Shown here piece by piece: positions 32,817 through 41,960 of a stretch of DNA of 64,000 nucleotides. The stretch spans positions 62,001 through 126,000 of the forward strand of contig QEKJ01000002.1 in the NCBI GenBank assembly GCA_003096535.1, in the 5' to 3' direction. A program made the position numbers and the translations under genes. Numbering within the stretch: the first letter of the stretch is position 1; every line of letters starts with the position of its first letter. The notes under the pieces are model-generated. The model saw only the letters and a list, made by a program, of their open reading frames with translations. It did no database searches and was not told the origin of the DNA. Source of the stretch: Agathobaculum butyriciproducens (lineage in GTDB: Bacteria; Bacillota; Clostridia; Oscillospirales; Butyricicoccaceae).

Positions 32817-35800
32817 ATGTCGATTATAAAGCGAATCATCTCAGCGGGATTGTCGCTGGCGATGGCGGCAACGATTATCCCTAATTCGTTTGCTGTCAGT
32901 ACACAGTCTGCAAGCACGCTATCCTCGGTGACGGCAAAATATCTTGACGCAGAAAACGGCAAGGAGATTGCCAAAAAGCAGACATACAGCGTCACACACG
33001 AGGAAAAGTCCCCGCAGACGATCACAAACTACACCTACGCGGATTATACCGAAAGTGTTGAGTATGTGTATTCGCATAAGGACTTGACCTACATCATCGG
33101 TTATCCCGACAAGGGCGTACACCCGAACGGTGATCTGACCCGCGCCGAAGCTGCTATGATCTTCTACCGCCTGTATGACGGTGATTATCCCAGCTTTACG
33201 CGGCGTATGTCAAATAGCACCTTCAAGGATGTAAACGCAAAGAACTGGTTCTATGAGCCTGTTGAAACGCTGTACAATATTGGACTTCTGGAAGGCAAGT
33301 CCAAGGACAGCTTTGCACCGAATGCGCCCATCAGTCGTGCGGAGTTTGCTGTACTGGCGGCGCGTTTCCAGAACCTCAAATACACCAGCGGCAAGGTTTT
33401 CTCGGATGTAGAGAAAGGTCACTGGGCGTACAGCTATATCAATGCTGCGAGTGAAGCGGGCTGGATTCAGGGCTATCCGGACGGCACTTTCCGTCCCGAC
33501 AAGGAGATTACCCGAACCGAAATCGTAACGCTGGTGAACAGCATGATTAACCGCACTGTTACCCGCGAAAAGCTGAAAGCACTGAAAGTGCGAAATCCGT
33601 ACAACGATCTTGCAGAATCGTTCTGGGGCTACACAAACCTCATGGAAGCAACGGTATCCCATACCGCCGAGGAATGGCATGACGCGAAGTACAACGATGG
33701 CAAGTACAACATCATTGTCGAGAAATTCGTAGACATGAGCGGCAAGGAGATCGCAAAGTCTGTCACTACGGCGGGCAAGGCAGAAACCGCGCCCAAGTCC
33801 ATTCCGGCGTATGAGTATCGCGGCTATATCCGCACGATCACTTACCGGTACAGCACCGGTGATGCGCTCCCGTCCATCGAAAAGACGGCAAGCGTCAAGG
33901 ACGCAAAGGTAGGCGATGAGATCACTTACACGATCAAGCTGTCAAACGATAAGAAAGCAAGTTCCGCATGGAAAAGCGTCGTGCTGACCGATAAAATCCC
34001 GTCCGGCATGACCTTTATCGAGGGCAGCGTCTATGTGAACAATGCAGCGGCTACCCATACCGTCAAGAACGGCACTCTGACCGTGGGTCTCGGTGATATT
34101 GCCGCTGGCAAGACTGTAACTGTCACTTTCAAGGCAAAAATCAATGGCGATATGTACAATCAGACGATCTACAACACCGCTGTTGCCAAGGGAACGAACG
34201 GTTATGTAACCGCTGCGGACGGCAAGAAAACCAACATTTACGAGGACAAAGACGATGGCGTATATGTCAAGAAAGGCGATACCGCGCCGTATGTGACCAA
34301 GACTGCGGATAAGGAAACCGCGAATGTCGGTGACAAGCTCACCTACACCGTCAAGGTCGGCAACGGTGATGGTGCTGTTTACGAGATCGAAAACGCTAAA
34401 ATGGCAGATACCATTCCGGCTGAATTTGACTTCGTAGACGGCAGCGTGCAGGTGGATGGCAAGTCCTATCCGTACAGCTACGACAACGCCAGCCGCAAGC
34501 TGTCTGTCGTGATCGACAATCTGAAGCCGAACGCTGCCCGCACCGTAACTTTCGCTGTGACCGTGGGCAAGTCGGCTTACGGCAAGACCGTACACAACAT
34601 CGCTGTCCTCTCCGGCGATAACATCAAGGACACCGAGGGCAAGGACAAGGGCGTTGAGATCGGTGACGGCAAGACCAAGCCGGAAGTTACTAAGACGGCG
34701 GACAAGTCCGCTGCCAATGTTGGCGATAAGGTAACTTACACCATCAAGCTGGCAAACGGCGAGTTCGCAAGCGTAGCGATCAAGGACGCTGTGCTGACCG
34801 ATACCATTCCGAACGGACTGGATATGCAGTACGGCTCGGTTACGCTGAACGGCAAGCTGATCAACGGTTACAGTTATGATGAAGCGTCCCGCGTGCTGAC
34901 CGTCAAGGTCGGTGATCTCGCCATTGAGAAAAGCGCGACGGTAACTTTCGTTGCAGTAGTCAATACCGCTGCTTACGGCAAGACCATCTACAATACCGCC
35001 GTCATGAAGTCTGATAATGCACCGGACACCAGCGGCAAGGACAACGGTGTAACCGTTGGTGACGGCAAGGCAAAGCCGCAGATCGATAAGGCTGCAAACA
35101 AGTCCTCTGCCCGCGTTGGCGATAAGATTGCGTACACGCTGACCGTAAAGAATGATGATACCGCAACTGTTCCGGTTGAGAACGGCGTTATTACCGATGT
35201 TCTTCCGGCTGGACTGACCTTTGAATACGGTTCTGTCACGCTGAACGGCAAGAACACCAACGATTACACCTACGATGAAAACACTCGCCTGCTGACCGTC
35301 AATGTCGGCACGATTGAGCCGGATGCAAAGCAGATCATCGGCTTCACCGCAACGGTGAACGAATCCGCATACAACACCACCATCCAGAACCTTGCAACGC
35401 TGACCTCTGATAATGCAGACCCGGTGCAGGACAAGGACGATGGTGTAGCAATCGCGGACGGTGACGCGCTGCTGACCGTTTCCAAGTCCGCAGACAAGAC
35501 CACCGCCAAGGTTGGCGATACGATCACTTACACCGTAAACGTAGCGAATGCGACCGGTGCGGATGTGAATATCCGCGACGCGGTTATGACCGATACCATT
35601 CCGAACGGACTGACCTTCCGCGGCAATGTAACCGTAGACGGCTACTCCGCAGAATATCAGTACGACAATACCGGCAAGACCCTGACCGTATCGCTCGGTG
35701 AGATCGCGCCGAACCAGACCAAGGCAATTCGCTTTGATGTGACTGTCAACAGCGATGCTTACGGTATGCACATTGAAAATACCGCCCTCGTCAGCGGCAG

Positions 35801-37631
35801 CAATACGCCGGACAAGAGCGGTACGGATAACGGTGTGGATATTGAAGATGGTACGGCAGACGGTCATGCGGGCAATAAGACCGCAAACAAGACCACCGCA
35901 GCAGTTGGTGATACGATCACTTACTCCATTCGCCTGGAAAACGGTGCAGCAGCTACCGCAGACTGGGAGAACATGAAAGTGATTGACGTTCTGCCTGACG
36001 GCGTAAGTTTTGCAGGAAACGTGCAGGAGAATGGTTCGGCAACGGTCAATTATTCGTACAATGCTACGATGAAAACAATTACGTTCACGCCGGATGCTAT
36101 CGCAGCAGGCGCACAGACCGTTCTTAGCTTCGATGTAACTGTTGATGATGGTTCGCAGGGCAAGTTCATTGTCAATACCGCTATCCTCGATGATAACGGC
36201 AAGGAAACGCCTATGCCGGACGGCGGCGTACAGATTGATGAGGGCGAAGCTGCTCCGATTGTCAACAAGTCCGCAAGCGTCACGACTGCCAATGCAGGTG
36301 ATACTTTTACCTACACCATTACCGCAAAGAACGGCAATAAGGCAACTGCCGCATGGAAGAATGTCGTACTGAATGATACGCTCCCGACTGGTGTTAAGCT
36401 GGTAGGCGGCGTGTATATCAACAACGAATTTGCGCTGTATCATTTGAGCGGCAATGCGCTGTCTGTGCTCGTAGGTGATCTCGAACCGGGCGAATCGGCT
36501 GAAATTACTTTTGACGTGCAGGTGCTTGAAAGTGCGGCTGGTACAACGATTACCAACACTGCTTCGCTTGATGGCGATAACGGTCACGGCACTGCAACGG
36601 ATAAGGGTGTAACGATTCCTGACACGGCAGAACAGCCGGACGTTAACGCAAATTTTTATGTAACCAAAGAGGTTGATAAAACTGTGGTGAATGTGGGTTC
36701 TGGCGTTTCGGCAGACCGCAAACGTGCCACTTTTACCATCACGGTTGGCAACGATTCTAACCAGACGTGGAAACGGGTTATTCTCAAAGACACGCTGGAT
36801 ACCACGCTGGTAACGCCGGTTTTGAAAAATAACGTCTATGTGGACGGTGTTCTGAACAACAAGTGGAGTTTCCGGAGCAAAGTATTTACTCTGGAACTCG
36901 GTGACATTGCGCCGAACGAAAAGCGCGTGGTGAAAATCACGGTTGAGTTTAAGACCGATGCGGGCGGCAAGACGTACACCAACCTTGCCGCGGCTACGGG
37001 TGACAATGGTTCGGCTTCGGGCCGTTCGCCGGAGATTGAAGTCGTTTCGTCTGGTTCGTCCGGTACACCGGTGCTGACGGATATTCACTATCAGCTGTTC
37101 GGTGGTTACGCGGACGGTCTGTGGCGGCCGAATGATCGCGTATCCCTGCAGGAAGCCTGCACGGTTGTATATCGCCTGATTGCAAACGGCGGCAATACTT
37201 GGTTGCCGCGCGGCACGATTACCGTTCCGAAATACAAGTACGATATTCCGGAAGAAGCAAAGTATTTCGTTTCCATCGGCGTTCTGCCTGCGTCCGCGTT
37301 TGATACCACTCGCATGGACGAGGGTGACGATTACGAGATTAACTATACGATCTCTAAGAACGGCTACCTGCGTATCTGGGCTGCGTCTGGTCAGCTGAAT
37401 TCACTGGTGGCCTATGCAACGAAAACGAACATCGGCCTCAGCGGTGATGTATCTCGTCTGACGTTTGCAAAGGCAATCTGCCAGATTACCGGCCGCGACA
37501 CCTCGCCGGATGTTTCCGGTTACAGCGGCAATCTCCGCACATGGGCGGACGCTCCCTCGTCTGTTGTAACCGAGGTTTCGCACGAACATGATTTCATTAT
37601 GGACAGCGACCGCAACGAATACTGGATTTGA
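32817..37631 (+). CDS. Large S-layer-type surface protein: SLH domains plus eight DUF11 repeats
   Basis: 1604 residues. Signal peptide (about 1-26). MucBP-like segments with GKEIAKK and GKEIAKS (about 40-90 and 300-345) flank three SLH units (about 93-265: GYPDKGVHPNGDLTRAEAA, LLEGKSKDSFAPNAPISRAE, GWIQGYPDGTFRPDKEITRT). Then eight DUF11-type repeats of about 130 residues (about 351-1417, each with a K-A/S-x(5-8)-VGD-x-ITYT start), and a C-terminal SLH-like end (GGYADGLWRPNDRVSL). SLH domains bind cell-wall polymers, so this is a long wall-attached stalk, probably an adhesin or a mating-contact protein. It is the largest ICE gene. AAGGAGTGAAACA precedes the ATG. Confidence 0.88.
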   Translation: MSIIKRIISAGLSLAMAATIIPNSFAVSTQSASTLSSVTAKYLDAENGKEIAKKQTYSVTHEEKSPQTITNYTYADYTESVEYVYSHKDLTYIIGYPDKGVHPNGDLTRAEAAMIFYRLYDGDYPSFTRRMSNSTFKDVNAKNWFYEPVETLYNIGLLEGKSKDSFAPNAPISRAEFAVLAARFQNLKYTSGKVFSDVEKGHWAYSYINAASEAGWIQGYPDGTFRPDKEITRTEIVTLVNSMINRTVTREKLKALKVRNPYNDLAESFWGYTNLMEATVSHTAEEWHDAKYNDGKYNIIVEKFVDMSGKEIAKSVTTAGKAETAPKSIPAYEYRGYIRTITYRYSTGDALPSIEKTASVKDAKVGDEITYTIKLSNDKKASSAWKSVVLTDKIPSGMTFIEGSVYVNNAAATHTVKNGTLTVGLGDIAAGKTVTVTFKAKINGDMYNQTIYNTAVAKGTNGYVTAADGKKTNIYEDKDDGVYVKKGDTAPYVTKTADKETANVGDKLTYTVKVGNGDGAVYEIENAKMADTIPAEFDFVDGSVQVDGKSYPYSYDNASRKLSVVIDNLKPNAARTVTFAVTVGKSAYGKTVHNIAVLSGDNIKDTEGKDKGVEIGDGKTKPEVTKTADKSAANVGDKVTYTIKLANGEFASVAIKDAVLTDTIPNGLDMQYGSVTLNGKLINGYSYDEASRVLTVKVGDLAIEKSATVTFVAVVNTAAYGKTIYNTAVMKSDNAPDTSGKDNGVTVGDGKAKPQIDKAANKSSARVGDKIAYTLTVKNDDTATVPVENGVITDVLPAGLTFEYGSVTLNGKNTNDYTYDENTRLLTVNVGTIEPDAKQIIGFTATVNESAYNTTIQNLATLTSDNADPVQDKDDGVAIADGDALLTVSKSADKTTAKVGDTITYTVNVANATGADVNIRDAVMTDTIPNGLTFRGNVTVDGYSAEYQYDNTGKTLTVSLGEIAPNQTKAIRFDVTVNSDAYGMHIENTALVSGSNTPDKSGTDNGVDIEDGTADGHAGNKTANKTTAAVGDTITYSIRLENGAAATADWENMKVIDVLPDGVSFAGNVQENGSATVNYSYNATMKTITFTPDAIAAGAQTVLSFDVTVDDGSQGKFIVNTAILDDNGKETPMPDGGVQIDEGEAAPIVNKSASVTTANAGDTFTYTITAKNGNKATAAWKNVVLNDTLPTGVKLVGGVYINNEFALYHLSGNALSVLVGDLEPGESAEITFDVQVLESAAGTTITNTASLDGDNGHGTATDKGVTIPDTAEQPDVNANFYVTKEVDKTVVNVGSGVSADRKRATFTITVGNDSNQTWKRVILKDTLDTTLVTPVLKNNVYVDGVLNNKWSFRSKVFTLELGDIAPNEKRVVKITVEFKTDAGGKTYTNLAAATGDNGSASGRSPEIEVVSSGSSGTPVLTDIHYQLFGGYADGLWRPNDRVSLQEACTVVYRLIANGGNTWLPRGTITVPKYKYDIPEEAKYFVSIGVLPASAFDTTRMDEGDDYEINYTISKNGYLRIWAASGQLNSLVAYATKTNIGLSGDVSRLTFAKAICQITGRDTSPDVSGYSGNLRTWADAPSSVVTEVSHEHDFIMDSDRNEYWI
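33868..37068 (+). repeat. Eight coding DUF11 repeats
   Basis: About 390-bp units starting near 33868, 34282, 34684, 35074, 35470, 35866, 36250 and 36640. They diverge at the DNA level but share short blocks such as GGCGATAAG and ACTTACACC. The repetition could let recombination vary the protein length. Confidence 0.75.
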
Positions 37632-37643
37632 GAGTAGAATGAG

Positions 37644-37678
37644 AAAACCCGCCTGTTTTGCAGCAGGCGGGTTTTACA
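37644..37678 (+). terminator. Terminator of the surface protein gene
   Basis: Twelve-base-pair stem AAAACCCGCCTG (37644-37655)/CAGGCGGGTTTT (37664-37675). Confidence 0.85.
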
Positions 37679-37725
37679 TTAGTAGAGAGTAACATAGGCT
37701 ATTCTGAAAGGAAAGGTGAAGCCGT

Positions 37726-37875
37726 ATGGCAAAACAGCAGATTAAAGCGGTTTGCACACACGTTTTTCAGAATGGAGGGGAAACCTGCGACCGGAAACGG
37801 TTTACAGAGAAATGGGTAGAAATGATTAACCGTATCGAACAGGCAGAGACGAAAATTACGGAGAAAAGGCAATGA
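37726..37875 (+). CDS. Small basic protein preceding the recombinase
   Basis: 49 residues from ATG 37726 with AAAGGAAAGGTGAA upstream; stop at 37873-37875. Composition is basic and helical in the second half (WVEMINRIEQAETKITEKRQ). Lying 69 bp before the serine recombinase gene, it is a candidate for a directionality (excision) factor, but nothing in the sequence proves this. Confidence 0.5.
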   Translation: MAKQQIKAVCTHVFQNGGETCDRKRFTEKWVEMINRIEQAETKITEKRQ

Positions 37876-37944
37876 CAAAAGTGCAGTTATGCGTTACAAT
37901 AAAAGTAGGAAACAGCTTGTTCTTATCTGAATGAGGTATAGAAC

Positions 37945-39501
37945 ATGAAGAAAGTAGCAATTTATTGCCGTTTATCCGAAGAAGATAAAAACAAGCTATG
38001 TGCAACCGATGATTCGGGCAGCATTCAGAATCAGAAAGCAATGCTGATGCAGTATGCAGAAGAACAGGGGTGGGAAGTTTATCAGATTTATAGTGATGAT
38101 GATTATACAGGTGCAGACAGGCGGCGGCCGCAGTTCAATCGGCTGCTGAAAGACGCAGAGCAACACAAGTTCGATATTATCCTCTGCAAAACACAGTCCC
38201 GCTTTACCCGCGAATTGGAGCTGGTAGAGAAGTATATCCACGGTCTGTTCCCGATTTGGGGTATTCGTTTTGTTAGCATTGTGGATAATGCGGATACGGA
38301 CAACAAAGGCAACAAAAAATCACGTCAGATCAACGGCCTTGTGAACGAATGGTATCTGGAAGATATGTCGGATAATATTCGCAGTGTACTGACGAACCGC
38401 CGTGTCAACGGTTTGCATATCGGCGCGTTTGCGCTGTATGGCTATCGCAAAGACCCTGACCGCAAAGGGCATTTGCTGATAGATGAAGAGGCTGCTGCAG
38501 TGGTTCGTGAGGTGTTCAACCTGTTTGCACAGGGATATGGGAAAACTTCGATCGCCCGTATTTTGAACGCCCGCGGGATTCCCAATCCCACCGAGTACAA
38601 ACGACAGCATGGCTTACGCTACAAGCAGGCGGTGAGCAAAAACAGCACCTTGTGGAAATACTTTGCGATTGCGGATATGCTGGAAAATGAAATTTACATC
38701 GGCAATATGGTGCAGGGCAAGTATGGCAGTGTGTCGTATAAAACCAAGCAGTGTAAGCCGCGTCCGAAAGATCAGTGGTATGTTGTGCGTGGTACGCACG
38801 AGCCGATTATTGACCAGGAACTGTGGGACAAGGTATGTCGGCGGCGAGCAGAGCGCAGCAGACCGTTCAGTGATGGAAAAATTGGTATTTTCGCACGCAA
38901 AGCACGGTGCGCATATTGCGGCTATACGCTTCGGTCCTCCAAGACGCAGGACCGGCACTATCTGCAATGTCCGAATCGGCATATCTCTGTGGAAGCCTGT
39001 CCCGGTGCGTTTATTGCGGTCAGCCATTTGGAGGAAGCTGTACTGGAAGAGCTGAACCGGATGGCGCAGGAATTTCTCGATAAGGATGAAGCGGCCGAGA
39101 GCGTAGCGTTCTGCAAGGATTTGCAGAAACAGAAGAAATGCCTGCAAAAGGAGATCAACACCTATCGTCAGAAGCAGGAGGAATATACAACAGGCATTCG
39201 CAATCTGTACCTCGACAAGGTAAAGGGACTGCTGACAGAGCAGGACTATCTTGCTATGTCGAAAGATTTTGCCGGAGAGCGTGATCGGCTGGAGCATGTG
39301 ATCGAGGATGGCGAAAAGCAGATGCGAGAACTTGAGGAGCGAATCGCTATCGGAGATAACCGCCGTGCACTGGTCGAGAAGTACATGAACATTGAGCACC
39401 TGAACCGTGAGATGGTCGATACGCTGATTGACTATGTGACTGTCGGTCGGCGCGCCAAGGGCACGAAAACGGTTCCTGTGGAGATTCATTGGAATTTTTA
39501 A
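37945..39501 (+). CDS. Large serine recombinase (ICE integrase)
   Basis: 518 residues. Resolvase domain with catalytic Ser11 in YCRLSEEDKN, and conserved TQSRFTREL and the DDYTGADRRRPQF loop. A recombinase domain follows (YGYRKDPDRKGHLLIDEEAAAVVREVF), then a zinc ribbon (CAYCGYTLRSS, and C in QCPNRH), then a coiled-coil (about 390-475). The family integrates elements at 2-bp cores without homology. The gene ends 120 bp from attR, consistent with acting on the cotJC sites. Tn916 uses a tyrosine integrase here instead, so the element is a mosaic. Confidence 0.93.
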   Translation: MKKVAIYCRLSEEDKNKLCATDDSGSIQNQKAMLMQYAEEQGWEVYQIYSDDDYTGADRRRPQFNRLLKDAEQHKFDIILCKTQSRFTRELELVEKYIHGLFPIWGIRFVSIVDNADTDNKGNKKSRQINGLVNEWYLEDMSDNIRSVLTNRRVNGLHIGAFALYGYRKDPDRKGHLLIDEEAAAVVREVFNLFAQGYGKTSIARILNARGIPNPTEYKRQHGLRYKQAVSKNSTLWKYFAIADMLENEIYIGNMVQGKYGSVSYKTKQCKPRPKDQWYVVRGTHEPIIDQELWDKVCRRRAERSRPFSDGKIGIFARKARCAYCGYTLRSSKTQDRHYLQCPNRHISVEACPGAFIAVSHLEEAVLEELNRMAQEFLDKDEAAESVAFCKDLQKQKKCLQKEINTYRQKQEEYTTGIRNLYLDKVKGLLTEQDYLAMSKDFAGERDRLEHVIEDGEKQMRELEERIAIGDNRRALVEKYMNIEHLNREMVDTLIDYVTVGRRAKGTKTVPVEIHWNF

Positions 39502-39590
39502 TCGATTATCATAAATTGACATGTATTTATCATATTACGTATGATAACACACAAAAAAGAACAGTATGTACGCTAAAATGATGCGTAAAG

Positions 39591-39623
39591 GCTAAAAGAT
39601 TGTTCTTACAAAGGTGTAGCTTC
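39591..39623. other. attR of the 29.6-kb ICE
   Basis: Core TC at 39622-39623. The inner arm CTAAAAG-A-TTGTTCTTA (39592-39608) is the inverted counterpart of the arm at attL, again 13 bp from the core. Confidence 0.85.
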
Positions 39624-40028
39624 CGCTGCCATATCCTCAAACAGATCGGTGATCGGGTCGCCTTTGGACTGGAACGTTGCGGCGCTCCACGGCACACCGG
39701 AGGCCGACTGCGGGTAAATGCCGGTCGTGTGATCGACAAAGTAGGCGTCAAAGCCGCCCTCCTTGATCTGCTCGGGCGTGAGATTGCGCGTCAGCTGGTA
39801 CACGATAGCGGAGATCATCTCCATGTGCGCAAGTTCTTCCGTGCCGATGTCCGTCAAAATGCCCTTGCATTCCTTATACGGCATGGCGTACCGCTGGTTG
39901 AGATAGCGCATGGACGCACCCAGCTCGCCGTCCGGGCCGCCAAGCTGAGAGATAACAATTTTGGCGGTCTGCGGATTCGGATTCTTGATCTTCACCGGAA
40001 ATTGCAATCGTTTATCGTATGACCACAT
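39621..40028 (-). pseudogene. cotJC: 5' part of cotJC (manganese catalase-like spore coat protein), split by the ICE
   Basis: Codons 1-136. It keeps the ferritin-like metal-binding helices (GTEELAHMEMISAIVYQL) and ends DLFEDMAAE at the junction; the frame then reads four foreign codons and stops at 39606. CotJC is a manganese catalase relative of the inner spore coat, made in the mother cell together with CotJA and CotJB. Start ATG overlaps the cotJB stop by one base. Joined with 9855-10061 it gives a whole gene. Confidence 0.92.
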
Positions 40029-40285
40029 CAGTCCTCAGCTCCTTCCCACGGCCACGGATCGTCGATCCACGTCCAGTGTCCGCTGCGGGTATCCACCTCG
40101 CGGGCGGTCAGCGGACCGAATGCGTCCTCGTACTCGGCGGCGGCCTTGTCAAACGCCGTGCGCATTTCGTTGTAGTATTTGAGCGCGGCAGCGTTGTCCG
40201 GATGGCCGTCGAGGTACTCGATCACCTCAACGAGCGCGAAATCGTACATGCGCACGCGCCCGAGCAGTTTGGCCTTGTCGGTCAT
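40028..40285 (-). CDS. cotJB: Spore coat protein CotJB
   Basis: 85 residues. The pattern RVRMYDFALVEVIEYLDGHPDNAAALKYY and the C-terminal W-rich tail (HWTWIDDPWPWEG) are typical of CotJB. Its start overlaps the cotJA stop (ATGA), and its stop overlaps the cotJC start. In B. subtilis the cotJ operon is sigma-E dependent and its products are coat components. Confidence 0.9.
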   Translation of the reverse strand: MTDKAKLLGRVRMYDFALVEVIEYLDGHPDNAAALKYYNEMRTAFDKAAAEYEDAFGPLTAREVDTRSGHWTWIDDPWPWEGAED

Positions 40286-40461
40286 TGCGGCACTGCCTCC
40301 TCTCCGAGAAACGGCTTGTCGAGTGCCGGAAAGATCGTGCCGCGCGAGAACGCCAGCACCGGATCATACGGCGTATCAAATTCCTGCGTCGGCACAAAGG
40401 CCATCGCAAGTGAAAGCAGACCGGCAGGGATACTCTCAGCCGATTGTGCAGTATTGCTCAT
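40282..40461 (-). CDS. cotJA: Spore coat associated protein CotJA
   Basis: 59 residues from ATG 40461 (AGAAAGGGTG upstream). It contains LSLAMAFVPTQEFDTPYDP and GTIFPALDKPFLGE, the CotJA family signature. First gene of the cotJABC operon. The promoter would lie within or beyond the inverted repeat at 40481-40584; no clear sigma-E -10 is visible next to the gene. Confidence 0.88.
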   Translation of the reverse strand: MSNTAQSAESIPAGLLSLAMAFVPTQEFDTPYDPVLAFSRGTIFPALDKPFLGEEAVPQ

Positions 40462-40480
40462 AAAATCACCCTTTCTAACA

Positions 40481-40584
40481 GAGTGAAGAGTGGAGAGTTA
40501 AGAGTGAAGAGATAGTGAGATTTTCGCAGTACAAACGCAAATCTTTACGTTCTCTCCACTCTCTACTCCGCACTCTCCACTCTC
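40481..40584. repeat. Inverted repeat with GAGTGGAGAG-type ends upstream of cotJA
   Basis: The left arm (GAGTGAAGAGTGGAGAGTTA, then AGAGTGAAGAG) faces the right arm (CTCTCCACTCTCTACTCCG, then CACTCTCCACTCTC). Repeats of GTGRAGAG make it low in complexity. The build resembles the AATGGAGAAT family but with different sequence. Confidence 0.6.
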
Positions 40585-40602
40585 AATATACGCCGTTGGG
40601 TC

Positions 40603-40631
40603 TTAACAAGTTCCGACATTTATGTTATACT
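40603..40631 (+). promoter_or_regulatory. Promoter of the UPF0340-HAD operon
   Basis: TTAACA (40603-40608), 17 bp, TATACT (40626-40631); GGGGAGG follows as ribosome binding site. Confidence 0.7.
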
Positions 40632-40662
40632 AATAGTACTCTTATAAGGGGAGGCATGAAAA

Positions 40663-41223
40663 ATGGAGCTTTCTAAAATCAGAGAACAAAGTGCGAAGGC
40701 GGCAGAGCAGGTTTGCGAGGCGGCCAAGCTGAAGATCGGCGACCTGTTTGTGGTCGGCTGCTCGTCAAGTGAGATTCTGGGCGAGAAGATCGGCACGCAT
40801 TCCAGTGTAGAGGTAGCCGAAGCGGTATTCGAGGGCATTCACAGCGTACTGCATGAGCACGGCGTGGAACTGGCGGCACAGTGCTGCGAGCACCTCAACC
40901 GTGCGCTGATCGTGGAGCGTGCTGTGGCAGAGCAGTTCGGTCTGGAGGAGGTCAACGTCGTTCCGCAGCCCAAGGCAGGCGGTTCGTTCGGCACGACCGC
41001 GTACAAGCGCTTTGATGATCCGGTGGCGGTTGAGTCGCTCAAGCAGAGCGCCTCTGCGGGCATGGACATCGGCGGAACGCTGATCGGCATGCACATCAAG
41101 CCGGTGGTCGTACCGCTGCGCATTGAGACCAAGAAGATCGGCGAAGCCGTTCTGCTGTGCGCACGCCGCCGTCCGAAGTTTGTAGGCGGCAGCCGCGCAG
41201 TCTATAACGAAAAACTTTTGTGA
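40663..41223 (+). CDS. TIGR01440/UPF0340 family protein (YwlG-like)
   Basis: 186 residues, full length. Family blocks: FVVGCSSSEILGEKIGTHSS, QCCEHLNRALIVER and VVPQPKAGGSFGTTAYKRF. Widely conserved in Firmicutes; biochemical function is not known. It is followed after 7 bp by a HAD hydrolase gene and probably shares its transcript. Confidence 0.85.
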   Translation: MELSKIREQSAKAAEQVCEAAKLKIGDLFVVGCSSSEILGEKIGTHSSVEVAEAVFEGIHSVLHEHGVELAAQCCEHLNRALIVERAVAEQFGLEEVNVVPQPKAGGSFGTTAYKRFDDPVAVESLKQSASAGMDIGGTLIGMHIKPVVVPLRIETKKIGEAVLLCARRRPKFVGGSRAVYNEKLL

Positions 41224-41230
41224 GGATTTT

Positions 41231-41935
41231 ATGGGATTAAAAGCAGTTTTTTTCGATCTGGATGACACGTTATACACCAGCTTTCAGGCCGGGGACGCCT
41301 ACGCCTACGAAAAGCTGGAGGAGTGGGCCATCAGCACGTTTGGAGACAAAGGCAAAGGGTTCGCGGACGCATTCCGCGTCAACCGCAAGCGTCTGGCACG
41401 GCAGCAGCCTGCCATGCCGCCTACGCATGACCGTGTGCTGTTTGCACAGGGTGCACTCGAGCGCATGGGCCTGAACGCCGTTCGCTATTCGCGCGAGGCA
41501 TTCCGCGTGTACTGGAATGCGGTGTTCGCTAAGATGACCTTGCGCCCGGGCGTGGCTGAGTTTTTGGACGAGCTGCGTGCAGCGGGCATTAAGGTGGCCA
41601 TCTGCACCAATATGCTGGCGGATATCCAGATGGAAAAGCTGGAGTACCTCGGCATTGCCGACAAGGTGGACTGCCTTGTTACGAGTGAGGAAGCCGGTGT
41701 GGATAAGCCGGGTTCGGCGATTTTCTGGCTGGCGATGCACAAATGCCGCTGTCTGCCGGAGGAGACCGTCATGGTTGGCGACAACTTCACGCACGATATT
41801 CAGGGTGCGCTCGACGTCGGCATTGATGGCGTGTGGCTCAACTGGACGGACAAGCCGAAACCGGTCGGTGAGTTGTCCTACACCGAGGTGAGCACATTCG
41901 AGCAGGCAGCGGCGCATATCCGCACTTTGCTCTGA
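41231..41935 (+). CDS. HAD family hydrolase
   Basis: 234 residues, HAD subfamily IA. Motif I FFDLDDTLY (D9 and D11, by count), motif II ICTNM, motif III lysine in VDKPG, motif IV VMVGDNFTHDIQGAL. The cap is a helical C1 type. Probably a small-molecule phosphatase like YjjG; substrate unknown. Middle gene of a three-gene operon. Confidence 0.85.
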   Translation: MGLKAVFFDLDDTLYTSFQAGDAYAYEKLEEWAISTFGDKGKGFADAFRVNRKRLARQQPAMPPTHDRVLFAQGALERMGLNAVRYSREAFRVYWNAVFAKMTLRPGVAEFLDELRAAGIKVAICTNMLADIQMEKLEYLGIADKVDCLVTSEEAGVDKPGSAIFWLAMHKCRCLPEETVMVGDNFTHDIQGALDVGIDGVWLNWTDKPKPVGELSYTEVSTFEQAAAHIRTLL

Positions 41936-41960
41936 TCAGTTAGGGAGGACAAGGAAAGAC

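Noticed and set aside
33868-37068. Regularly spaced repeats suggesting a CRISPR array
   Set aside because: The units are about 390 bp, coding and divergent. No short identical repeats with unique spacers and no cas genes are seen anywhere in the window.
33942-37088. A 1048-codon open frame antisense to the surface protein gene
   Set aside because: Its composition follows the repeated codons of the sense gene, it has no ribosome binding site, and the sense frame has clear SLH and DUF11 domains. It is a shadow of biased codon use.
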